Assembly: GCA_024305745.1 (NCBI GenBank)
Contig: JAHRBS010000001.1
Location: 1,550,001 to 1,614,000 of the forward strand
Source of the DNA: Polyporus tsugae
Taxonomy: Eukaryota > Basidiomycota > Agaricomycetes > Polyporales > Polyporaceae
Direction of reading: 5' to 3'
Length of the DNA: 64,000 bases
Shown: piece by piece, positions 22,312 to 33,529 of the stretch
Position numbering within the stretch: the first letter of the stretch is position 1
Layout of the letters: every line of letters begins with the position of its first letter
Translations under genes and position numbers: made by a program
The notes under the pieces: generated by a model
The model's database searches: none
Told to the model about the DNA's origin: nothing
The model's input: the letters and a program-made list of their open reading frames with translations, nothing else

Positions 22312-25300
22312 TCACATCGTCGCCCCCAAACCCAGCTTCGTCTTCTTCATGATAGCGGTCAGCGGGGCATTCAGGCCACCAGAGAGCCCGATGCGATCCC
22401 CATCAGACCAGCCCATGGCGGCCAACATCTTGAAACCAATGTTCGTACCGTCAATCTTCGCGGCATCCTACAAACGCGCCCGATGGTCAGCCTTCGCGCC
22501 CGCCGATGGAGTCGGAGCGACCACCCTACCTTGCCGACTTCTTCACCCTCGCGATGCTTGGCGAGATTCGCCCTGCCCCCGCCGTTCCCATATCTCGGCG
22601 CGTCCCAGGTCCCATTCGTCGCCTTCTTCATAACGGTCCGAATCTTGCCCTCTTTGATGCTGACACCGCTCTTCGACGTCTTGATCAGCGTCGTGTACCT
22701 CTCGTCGCCCTTCCCCTTGCTCTGGCTCTTCAGGTTGAACGCATCAGCGAGCTCATGAATGCGTTTCCTGCTCTCCTTGTCACATGAGGGGAGGGTCATG
22801 GTGTTGCGACCGCCAATATCGGCCAGGAACCGCCTGATCTGCTGCTCGAGTGTGACAAAGTCCACGATGCGGTTCGGAAGGTCTTCTGCGGTGCGCGCAG
22901 CGGCCAGCATGGCCTTGCGGCCCTTCTTTCCGCCTTTGTGCATAGCTAGGGGGTCCGCCGCAAGCTTCATGCGTTCCAAAGCGCGCTTCTGCTTGTTCTC
23001 TGCCTTCTTTTGACGATCCTTCTCCCACTGCTCATGGAGCTCGGGAGGGACATCATCGCCCTTGTCTTTATGACGCTCTGGGGTAAAGTGATGAAGATGA
23101 GTGGTATACCTAGACGTATTCGAAGCGGACATACTGGCAGGCTGCGTCGTGTTGAAAAGCTTGTCGTCAAAATCGCCATTCTGAATGGCCTTGAACATGT
23201 ACTTCCTTGCTTTTCTGTTGCCGGTGCCGAGGATAAGTTCATTCTCAGCCAGTATATCCTGTGCGATCGTCAGCCCAACACGACATCGTAGTTCCATGAA
23301 GAACACACATCGATATGGTCCAGCCATCCCTCTTCTCCGTCCTCCCAGGTGACTTGAATCGACATGGCTTCGTCGCTCGAATCTTCAGTGGCTTTTCCTT
23401 TGCCCTTCCTAGTCCTTGTACGCAGCTGCTCGAGGCGTGCTTGGAAATTTCGTCGCGGCGTGACCTCGTCCTCGCTATCGTTGTCCTCATCTTCATCTTC
23501 ATCTTCATCGTCCTCGTCCTCCTCTTCGTCTTCACCTTCGACGTCATGTCCGGCCTCCGCGACGAGCAACTCCTCCTCCGCATTCATGACAGCCTGGATC
23601 TCTTCGTCGTCGTCCTCGCTCTCTTCGGGTTCTGGTCCCTCCTCCCCCGCAGACTCGCGAGAAGCATGCATGTCGCCTGCGTCCTCACCGCCTTCCTCGT
23701 CCTCTTCCTCTTCGCTAGCAGACTCCGGACCCCGCGTGGCCTCGTCCTCGTCCTCGTCCTTCATCCTCGCAACGTCCGCAACGTCGTCCATCGTCACATG
23801 TCTCGACCCCTCTGCGCTCATGCTGTGCACGAACCTCTTCATCGCGGCGAGGTCGATGCCCTCATCGAGTTCCATCCCACCCATGTCCGCCGAGAGCGCG
23901 TCCACGGCGTCCACATCGTCGTCTGAGGTCCCCCAATCCACGTCCGAGTCGCCGCGCCGCTGCTCGTCGCGACGCGGGTCCACCTCGCGGAGCATCGCTT
24001 CCTCGTGCGCGGCGCCGAAAGACCCGAACCCGCGAAGCGACCTCCGCCGAGGCTGGCGAGACCGCTTCAGCAGCGCGCGCGGGGTATTCACGGGATGCAA
24101 GCGACGCGCCGGCTTCTTGGTGGCCGGGGTAGGGGTAGCTTTGTCGAATGAGAACAAGACCGAATCGAACGCGGGAGGGGGCGGGAGCTGGGCGGCATCT
24201 GGGGGTGATGGCCCGAGTTGCTTTGGAGGCGAGGGAGGCGAGGGATACAGGCTGCCCATCTCGAGTGAGAACGGCTTCTGGGGCTCGTGCTTGACCTGGG
24301 AGGAGCTCGTGCCGATAGTCGGGACCTCGCGGATCGACGTCGAAGGCGCGTTCGCAGAGATGACCTGAGAGACTTCCTTAAGACTCGTGGTGGGAAGAGG
24401 TGCGTTGGGTGGAGGGACATCTTGAAGTGTGGATTTTCCCGTCCGTGGATGGGGCGCGACGTAGACGATAATTTCCTCGTCGTCATCGACGGGGGCGACT
24501 CCGAGAGCCCCATCTAGCGCGTTCACTTGAATACGATTCGCTGAGGAACTTGTGCCAACTGCTGCAGGTGTGGTGTCCACGAAGAAACTCGCGGACTCTG
24601 TCGCAGTTGCGACTTCGGGCGCGGTAGAGTTTGCCTTTGAGTTTGCTGCATCGACTGCTGCCTGTAGCTTTCCAATATCCGCAAAGTCGATCTCTTCCAG
24701 CTGGTCGTCCTCTTCAGCAGACAACTCGGCTTGTTCGGTTTGGTTGAATACGCGTAAGACGGCGTTCGCAGTTGGGGCATGACTTTGCTCGTTTCCGTCG
24801 ACTGCGAGACAACACGATTAGTGCAATCCAAACAATTAATAACTATGAAGAACGCTCACCAGCCGGCTCAACGACGGGCAAGAAAATATCCTCCTCTTTC
24901 TCGAAAAGCGTCGCAGTGTAAACGGAGCGGACAAACTGGATAGGCTTGAGAAGAGGCCTATCCTCGTAGAACAACCTAGCCAGAGGCGCTCCTGCTCTGA
25001 GCTTGGCTGACAAGTTGCGGCCGCGGCCACAGGGAAGAAGGTTGTCTGAGCGATCGCCTCTCCCTCGACCGCTCTCCCGGGGAGATCCTAATCCCCTGCG
25101 GGAATTGTGGTAAGTACTGTATGGCAGGGGAGACGAGCCCCGCCCTCTTCCGCGGCCTCGAGGTGTTCCGCTTCCTCGATATTCCCCGTTTCCTCGCGGT
25201 GTCCCGTAACCGCGAGGGGTCCAATTGCCTCTAGCATAACCGCGAGGGGGAGGGGTCGCGGGAGGGTCGTCTTACAACAACAGGCCAGTCAACCACGATA

Positions 25301-25510
25301 TGAGAATAAACGGTCGTGGAACTTACTGCTCGGCCATTGCTGGATCACAAAGTCGTCGTCATCCATGTACGCGGGTCCACCTCGACCTCGACCACCGGTA
25401 TAGCCGCGTCCTCCTCTCCCTCTCCCTCCCCCTCGACCTGTAGCTCTGGGATTGTCATTGAAGGGTCCACGGAAGCCTCCACGACCATGGTTCTTGTGCC
25501 CTCTAGCCAT
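22312..25510 (-). CDS. SQS1: SQS1-like R3H and G-patch RNA-processing protein, 990 aa, five exons
   Basis: Minus-strand exons: 25510-25327, 25270-24860, 24801-23309, 23258-22530 and 22467-22312, 2973 nt with TGA. The N-terminus is an RG/RGG-rich region (GRGGGRGRGGRGYTGGRG, YGTPRGNGEYRGSGTPRG) for RNA binding. A conserved block follows (LFYEDRPLLKPIQFVRSVY). The centre is long, acidic and disordered, with Asp/Glu runs near 23450-23530. An R3H domain lies at about residues 855-915 (RKRIHELADAFNLKSQSKG). The G-patch is at the extreme C-terminus, split by the last intron (NIGFKMLAAMGWSDGDRIG, MKKTKLGLG). SQS1/Pfa1 proteins activate the DEAH helicase Prp43 in splicing and ribosome assembly; the same role is inferred here. 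The gene is divergent from USE1 with 346 bp between the start codons. Confidence 0.9.
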
Positions 25511-25856
25511 GGCTTACGAATACAAGATGGGATTGCGAGCAGATATAACGATATAGATGACCAAGCACAGAACAGAAGGTGTTTCAGTGTACGGGGAGAG
25601 CAGAGCAGGATTACAAGGGGAATTGAAGGGGTAAATGAGAGTCGGTCGAATCGGACCCGTGTAGAGTACTGAGAGGGAGTCGCTGCCGCAGTCGCACTGT
25701 GACTTTAAATGTGGGTCGCCGTCGACTTAAACTTTCCCGTGCACAGGCGCCCGACAGCCCTCCACGCTACCGCAGTCCTCAGCCACCTCCACGCCGTTTC
25801 CCGCCTTTCAATTCTTTCCTTCTCGTCGTTCTGTAGCTTGCCTCCCAGAGATCACA
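25511..25856. promoter_or_regulatory. Bidirectional promoter region between SQS1 and USE1
   Basis: The two start codons are 346 bp apart in divergent orientation. The SQS1 side (25530-25700) is purine-rich on the plus strand, and the USE1 side (25800-25856) is CT-rich just before its ATG. No clear TATA box is visible. Confidence 0.5.
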
Positions 25857-26938
25857 ATGCCAACAGAACAGGTACTCCACGACCGCGTCAACCTTACGCG
25901 CCTGGTGCGCAGACTGGAGAAGACAGTTACGGACGAGACCTGGACTGACGAAGTCCTTGGGTCGTCCACATCCCCTCCAACATGGATTCGTACCAGGGGG
26001 GCTCTGCAGGTGCTTATCATGGTCTGAACGTTTTCTTGCCCGTACCAAGTTTGTCATAATTCCAGAAAGTGAAACACGCCCGCAAGCTCTTGCAGAACGT
26101 GGAATCAAGCGATGATGCTTCAGACTCGTGAGTGTAGCCCCTTTTCCTCCCTGACTCCCTCATACTCTTCTCCGGTAATAGTTCTGAGCGACCGACAACT
26201 AACCTGTTAATCAGGTCCGCGCCACGGCGGTATGACGAGTTTAGAAGAACCCTGGATCGCCTCGAACACTTGGTCTCGGAAGTGGACAAGGTATCTTTCG
26301 TTCGTCGCTGACCTCCCTGTATCGATCACACCTCACCGACGATATCCACACTTCAGCGGGTTGAGCCTACAATTTCCAGGCCAGCTCCTATGCTGCCCAC
26401 CTTGCCGCCACCCATCCCCGCAGATATTCCCAGCTCCGTCGAAGAATCTCTGCCGGAGACCGAACCTAGCCCGACAGACCCCGCGGCGACCTTGCTTCCC
26501 GCAGAGGACGCTGCTCACGAGCTGCTTCTCACTCCCTCCGACTCCCATGCTCTCACGCGAGGTCCTATCAATCCCTCCGAAGCTCTCCTGCCCCCGTCGC
26601 TCCCAGCCGCAGCACAGAAGTCCGGGACACAAGCCACGCCAGCCTTCATGCAGAACTCTGCTGCGCTGCAGGAGGAGCTCTCCGCGCAGTTGGCCCAGAT
26701 GGCGACCCAGCTGAAGCGGAATGCCGTCCACTTTGCCAGCGCGCTGGAGAAGGACAAATCGGTCGTGCAGGAGACCCAGGAGAAGTTGGAGCGCAACTTC
26801 GACGTGATGTCCAAGGAGCGCGTCCGGCTGCGGGACCATCATTCAAAGAGTTGGGGGACAACCTGGATTACGATACTCAGCCTACTGATTGTGTTGATCG
26901 GGTTTGTCATCACTTTCCTCGTCATACGCATCACTTAG
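25857..26938 (+). CDS. USE1: USE1-like ER SNARE, 290 aa, four exons
   Basis: Exons 25857-26009, 26066-26127, 26215-26290 and 26357-26938 total 873 nt with TAG. The N-terminal helices (RVNLTRLVRRLEKTV, KHARKLLQNVE, RTLDRLEHLVSEVDK) are followed by a Pro/Ser-rich linker. A C-terminal SNARE-type coiled coil (LQEELSAQLAQMATQLKR, HFASALEKDKSVVQETQE) follows. It ends in a tail anchor (TWITILSLLIVLIGFVITFL) with only four residues after it. This is the layout of Use1/Slt1, the SNARE for Golgi-to-ER retrograde traffic that works with Sec20 and Ufe1. The Asp in EKDKSV could be the unusual zero-layer residue known for Use1. The start ATG is the only one upstream of the first helix. Confidence 0.88.
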
Positions 26939-29900
26939 GCGTGTAAGTACGTGACGTCCGTGGCTATATCAATGGTCGATTCGCTTGTCATCATGTCCCG
27001 CCGTTGCGCGCCGACGGTCTCATCGTCTGTGACTTTCTGTCTTGAAAGTATCAGAGAAGAACTCTTGGCGGTTTACGGAAACTGGTGATAACTCGGCGGT
27101 CCGTGCCATCGGGTGATTCCATGATTCTTTGTGAGCACTGCGTCCTGCTTACAACCCATCAGACACTCCTCGCTCACAAATGTCTCTTCCGCACTCAACA
27201 TCGGCTTACTCGGACGGACGCCGTCTATGCCCGAGGCCGACGCGAATGGGCCGCCGGACCGGTTGTGACCAATTCAATGCATCCGCTTTGTTGGGAAATA
27301 CATTCAGACCGACCACAAGCTCCCGAACGAAGGACTCAAAAGACCCCTCAAAGTACTTATGTGGCATGTGGGCCTGATGGCTCGGTACCTGGTTGACATG
27401 GCTTTATCGTGGGTAAGCTACACCAACAATGGTACATTGCGCATCGTCCGGGCCATAGTTCCGTATTACTCTTACTTCTTAAGCAGAGCACCGTAACCCT
27501 GTGAGCGGCATGAACTCTATATGCTAATCATAAGCGGAAAGGACACGTATTAATCACGTACAACATTATGCGTGGGGCCCATTCAGTTTTTTCGAAGTCT
27601 AACGGACCTTGGAAACAGACGGATGTGCGACCAAGGTTTCGGATAACGGCTCGTCTCCCGGGACGCAAGGGAGGGAGCAGCAGCATAGCGAGCAGCTGGA
27701 GGACCCGATCCGTCGGGGCGCCGTTGGTTCAGAGCACTGATTTCTGCTCGTAGTCGACCCGCTGTAGCACTTGTACGTATTGGCGACGCGTTGGCATCGA
27801 TCTTCAGCTACACGCATTTCGGGCGTGCGTGCGCCACCAAAGCCGCCTCCTGCTAAAATAGGTAGCCATTAGACGTTGTCTTCGCAGCACGGGAGACTGC
27901 GCACGAAGCTTCGAGGATCGCTGCCAAGCTACGGCGCATGCCGATCGACTCGGTCGAGTCGCGATCGGTGGGGGAGATTTGAAAATGAGACCGACGATCA
28001 CGACGAAACGCGACGACCCGGCCCTGTCACCGCACAGTGCACTGCGCGCGGGCATGGTTCCGCTAGAAGCTTCCTAGCCATGGCCGAGTGAGCCATGAGT
28101 CGAGGGCAGGTTATAACTTGGGCGCACCGGGACGAGAGACCGCACTTGGGTTCTGATGGTTCGACGGTGAGGCTCGTCGTCGGCTCCTGTGTGAGTTCGG
28201 TTCCATTTCATGGAATAGAGTCCAATATAGTACTCGTTGGCAACGTTTGTGCAAATTTCATGGAATGACCGATGATTCACCTCGGTGCGCGGCATCAGTG
28301 TCGGAGATGGTCCGGGTTCTACCGTTTGTCAAACCCGCCCATGGGACGAGAACGAGCCGTGAGCGCGGGTAAAGAACGGCATAACCTGTGTTGGAACCTA
28401 GGATCAAGGCGGAACTACGTAAGAAAGACGGAATGGACAGAGTGGAGCATAGTACACGACGGCGTATCGCACAGGAAACATACCACGAATGTTCCAGTTG
28501 CATCAAGGACTCGGACGGCGGGCGGACGTAAGCCTATGGTGAAAGCCATCTTAACCTGAGTGCGCACGCTACGGGAAGGTCTACGTCGCTCCAGCTGATA
28601 TCCAGGGGTGACCCAGTAATGTCTGGCCGAGAGGCCACACAACTGGACGCCAAACTCCGGACTGTAACGAAACCGTCCGAAAACCAGCCTCGACGTCATT
28701 CTGAAGCTCAAAGAGTTCCCATACGGTACCGTTCGATTTAGGTTGTGCCTGCGGCCGCCGTACCCGCCGCGGTGGGTCCCTTGTGCTTGAAAGGATGCGC
28801 TCGGCACTTGTTGCCCTCATCAATAAAGGGCCGCAATGCGGCTGCGCCCAGGGTGTGGAGTCGGCCTGCCACCCGCTATCGTTCGCCGATGCGCTACGAT
28901 GTGTGCTGGCAACACGGGCCTAGGAACTCCAACCAGCGATGATCTGCGAATAGCGAGGCAGATCAGTTCTTACGGGTTGCAAAAGTCAAAGCTGGGCTGC
29001 TGGTTACATGCATCTTCATTGCAAGGTGCGGCCGTCGGACTTGCAGACATGATCACGCTCGCAATGACCAAGTCATGCGCATCGAAATTGTGACCAAGGG
29101 TAGCTCATCGCCCAGACCGCCATGCTGCAGAGCCTGCAGGAGATCAGTAGCAGCGATGATCATAATGCCTTCACAAACATAGTGCCCCCTGATAGGCACA
29201 AGAAAAGCAACAGCGGACAGTACATGGCTTCTGGAACCAACTTACCTTGTATTTTGTCAAGTGACACGATAGTGCCAGCCACCAAGGCTACTTACTTCGT
29301 ACGTTCGTCACAACTGATAAAGGTGAACGCGTCATCGATATCAGCAATCATACAATTGAATGGGACAAGTCAAACTTACTGGATATTGCAGATCCCAAGC
29401 AAGGGATGATCGATATCGCAGAACGATACCGTGCAGTGTGCCTCGTATTGGCCTCGTACCTTCTCGCCTGCACCTCCTCATGACGCCACGCGGCGGAGGA
29501 TCCGCAGTTCGGCTCTAGCATCGCCCAGTCGACTCGAACCGCTCTGCGCACCCGGCGTGGCGCGCCACTGAAGCGACTCGCCCTGGCAGTGGCAGCATGT
29601 CGTCCGCTGGCAGAGCTCGACGTCACGATTGACCCATGCGCGCACGCAAGCGCAATCCAGGTCGTCTTCTCGACACGAGAAGCATCATCACTTGACAGCA
29701 AGCTCCTCAACTTGCGACCTATGACCTCCCTGGGCGTGCGCATGCAATGACACAGGTGTGGCGTCACGCTGCCATTCGCGCCAATGCCTGTCGAACGATT
29801 CAACATTAGTGTAATAGGAACACGAGGCAACAAAACGCTCACGGTGTGCCTGCAACGCTCGCACGGTGTGGCCGGCTCTGGGCTTAGTGCTAGAGCCCGT

Positions 29901-32900
29901 AGAGTTCTGCGCCCAACAAAACGCTGAGCTAAGAAGTCGCAGAGCGCGTTGCTGTTGTCCACTGGATCAAGTGATGCTGCTGAGCGCGGTCAGATGGGCG
30001 CGCCATGTTATTTCGGGGAACGTTAGCGTTGCCCTGCGACAGATTCTGCGCGAGCAAACACGTAAACGATCGCACGACAAGGGCGATCCGTCGAGTTCGT
30101 TTACCTCCGAGGCTCCGATGATATACACCAGCGTCTCGAGGACACTCCGAATGGTCGCTGAAGCCTTCCGTTGCATCATTGCATGCTTCCCAAACGCTTC
30201 ATGCACGTGCACGAACGTAGATGATATTCCACAAGAACACACCTTTCCCAAGGTTGGCCCTCTGACCGGTGACACGCCTCGCTCCGCAGGGTTCTTCAGT
30301 TCCAGACCGGGATGTGGGCATCAGAGAACGCGGCGTTATCAGGAATTGTGCCTCACTAACAGCTCCATTCGCAGCGTATTGACGCAACAAGCAATAGTAC
30401 AATGTGCTGAGCTCCACCCTTCGCAGTTTCGATGGGCGCGAAGTTGGAGCACGTTCAAGCAATACACTTCACCTGGCGTCGGGCGGTCCTCGCCGTGACC
30501 ACAGGGTGCGAAAAGAAGTTCTAGCCCGTCGGGGAGAGTGGTGAGATTCGAGAACAAAGGTCGAAGTGAGTGAGGCATCCATCGCGGTGCCATTCAAGCT
30601 CAGCGACACGTACCCCAGATCCTCGTGAGGACACCCAAACTTTCCGGCCAGCTGTGCATTTAGCGGGCTGTAGGGGCTCGGAATCCAAGGGAGCACATTG
30701 GTTGATAGACGCGTCTTCTTTGTATAGATAGATAGCAGCGGCAACCTTGTCGTGGGACACCTTCAAGTCGATGAAAGTCAGCAGTGCCGCCCAAGACGAG
30801 TGCTCCCGCCGCAGGCGTTTTCCTGACTCTGGATGGCATATCTCACCCGAGGCTAAGAGGCTCAAACACCAGCGTTGGCTGGCTTCTCGTCCCAAAACAG
30901 TCGCCAGACTATTCTCCCCCCATCGCGATCTGCCCGCACCCATACACGCCAAGAAGCACGTCTCCTGCGCAGCAAATCGCCGATCAGCATGGCAGCCAAT
31001 GTTCTACTGGGCTTCTACTGACCATGGCGAGGCGCAGATGTGGTCGAACGAATCGCTGGACCGCGCGGAAACTGAGCGGTGTTCGAGGACTAGTGAGCAC
31101 CCGCATGTTGCGCTTCTAGATGCGGGGAGGCTTCGAAAGGGGCGATCAAATTTCGTCGCGCTTCCTCCTTGGGAATTCGCGTTGATTCGGATGCAACTGT
31201 GTTGGTGAGCCAAAGGGCCGGAGTGCGCACAGAATCACTCTCCAAGCAATGTGTTAGCCCCAACAGTAACAGAATGATATATGCGCATGGTTGCTTACTT
31301 TGTATAGTAAATCCCGCACTCCAAACCGAGAGCAGCACAGAAGGAGCCATACGACGCTAACACAACCTCCGCGGCGCAGAAGGGGCGAAGGATATCTTGA
31401 TAAGTAGTAATCGATCGCTCCTTCTGTCCATGGAGTGAATAGAACCCATCCAAAAGTCGCGGCCCACCGCCGACGGAAGCATTCGGAGCGCACACCAGCA
31501 CTGTGTGTACGCACGATCAACATGCGCATGGTCGGGATCGGAATGTCACCACGTCCGTCTCGTCGTGTCCAGAACGCTCGGATTGCCTCTCGTAGGTGTC
31601 AGACAAGCAACCGGAGCGCGCTCGGAACGACGATACACTTCCCATGGCACATGGGGCGCCGCGCACGGAAGATCCAGAGCAACGTCCGAGTGCGCACGCC
31701 ACGGCGTCGGATAAGCCATGCGGAAAAGACTTCCTAGCCATTTGACCATGATGCGTAACGCGCTACTTATCCGCGCGTCCGCAGGCCATGAACGCGTTGC
31801 TAATGCCAATGGCGCCTGCTGACTACATATCCTGCTTACTCGTCGTGAGGGAATATCATCCAAGCGTTCAATTGAATGGTGGTGAGAACTTACGTTTGTG
31901 TGCAGTTGGCAGTTGCTATCCACTTTGTCCGAAAGAGGCGTGGTGTCCATCGGTAGCCTCGTCCGACACCTTTACGACGTAGAGAGAGACGAGGTCAAAG
32001 TGGCTGGCGGCTGGCGGACATCGTTACGAAGGGGAGGAACTGAGTCTAAGTCGACCGCAACAGTTCGCTTCGGGTTGGATAGTTGTGTTACCAGGAAAGG
32101 ACCCACTGGACACGTGTCCGACCAGGCGGGGACGTCTCCGGTTGATCGCTGGGAGCTGTAACAGCCACATTAGAAATGTATGAGAATGGTATCTCCGTGC
32201 AGGCACATTGTGCTTGGGAACTCACTTGCGTGGTGTCGTTAACTTGCCGCAGCTTCTACGCATGCTTCGCAGGGTGAACTATATGCGCGGTTAGGAAGTG
32301 ACACGGAGGTATTGGTGACGCCTGCGCTCGAGTCAGGACTCAGGGGACCAGGATCCTGGATGTAGAGGTATCACAGGACATCGTCATGGGTGAGGGTTTC
32401 GCGATCGGCACAGGGAGCACTGGTTGTCGTGCGTGAGATGGGCCCAGATGGGAGGGCAGGGCAGAACGGGATCCCAAGGAATGGATGAAGAGGAAGGAGA
32501 GGAGAGATGAGTCATGACGTTCCTTGCCTGTGGCGGTTTGAGCTCGTCGTTTATGGTGGATAGCGAGACACATGATGGGGGTGGGGGCATGGTAGGATGC
32601 AGCGAGCTCCGTTCCGCCTGCGCAAGATGGGAAGGAGACGGTGGCGCTGGTACGTAGAGGCTTGATATGATCATAGCGCAAAGGACGCACTTGTGGAGGC
32701 CATATCAGGCGTTCAATTACATGTAGCGTAAATCGCTCACGGCGCTGACAGACGGGTCACCGGGAGAAGTGTGGTGAATGGAGCACTCTCAGTCTGTATG
32801 GGTGTATGAACTGAACTGAGGTCATCGAATTCGAGAGGCACCGCACCCCTTGTTCTCAAGCGCACTGGCTGCGCTGCGAGGGAATTGCGAGTGTTCTCAG

Positions 32901-33529
32901 TTCCGGGGGGACGCAGAAGCGGAGCTCATCCACTTGAATCAAATTGTAGAACTGTTGGAAAGCGTGGCTGTTTATTGGAGAATAACAGCAAAAGCCTACA
33001 GGCAGAGGAATGACGAAGGTGGCACCGAGAACAAAGCCGACCTTGTCTTGTCGTGGTGAGCGTGGGCACATTTTAAGGTTTCACGTGGGTCCCTCCAGCG
33101 GAGGCCGGCGCCGAACAATGATGCGGTCCAGACCTCCGAAGGCGGTGGCCTAATCTCCGACTGGCGCCCATTCGCTGTGGCCTGCGCCGAACGGCAAGTT
33201 CCGCTACAAGGTCAGGAAACCGCGCATGTGCATGGATTACGGATGCCCGTTTCGAGGGACAAAATAGATCAGAGTCACAGCACCGTGTGCCGTCCCCGAC
33301 GCAGAAAACCAGAGGGGAATACTGGGTTCAGCCCGGAGACTAGATATTGAGTTGGACGTCACTGTGGGGTTGGCGAGGATTGGCGTGTGGGGCAGAGCGA
33401 AGCGGCTGATTGGGTATGGAGGCGTGACGTGACAGGGATGGGGCGGGATGGAGCGGAGGTCTGGGCCCGGATCGAGACTGAAACGGGGTGGACGTGACAC
33501 ATCTCGCTTTGCACAAGAAATGAATATTA
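26939..33529. other. Large gene-poor stretch with decayed coding fragments
   Basis: About 6.6 kb without a gene that I can assemble. Several fragments look protein-like but cannot be joined: a plus-strand F-box-like frame (29391-29927, listed separately), a minus-strand piece at about 30600-30745 (DLGYVSLSLNGTAMDASLTS), and a minus-strand piece at about 31295-31501 (TYQDILRPFCAAEVVLASYG) ending near a good GTAAGC donor. No transposon ends or long repeats were recognised. CpG is not depleted, so strong RIP-type decay is not evident. Confidence 0.4.
29391..29927 (+). pseudogene. Decayed F-box/LRR-like gene fragment
   Basis: One plus-strand frame runs 178 codons up to a TGA at 29925-29927, with two internal TGA codons at 29481-29483 and 29748-29750. 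The text on both sides is protein-like: GMIDIAERYRAVCLVLASYL, then APLKRLALAVAACRPLAELD, then SKLLNLRPMTSLGVRMQ, then FAPMPVERFNISVIGTRGNK. The leucine-rich pattern and local phrasing recall the C-terminal part of basidiomycete F-box proteins, but no F-box itself is present. An antisense frame of 204 codons overlaps it and looks like a shadow. Low certainty: it could be chance openness in GC-rich DNA. Confidence 0.3.

Noticed and set aside
23364..24368. Plus-strand open frame of 334 codons, Ser-rich
   Set aside because: It is the exact antisense of the acidic and Ser-rich exon of SQS1; poly-Ser arises from complementing Asp/Glu codons. SQS1 has the recognisable domains.
29348..29962. Minus-strand open frame of 204 codons
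   Set aside because: Low-complexity Arg/Ser/Ala reading with no conserved-looking segment; it appears to be the shadow of the plus-strand F-box-like relic.
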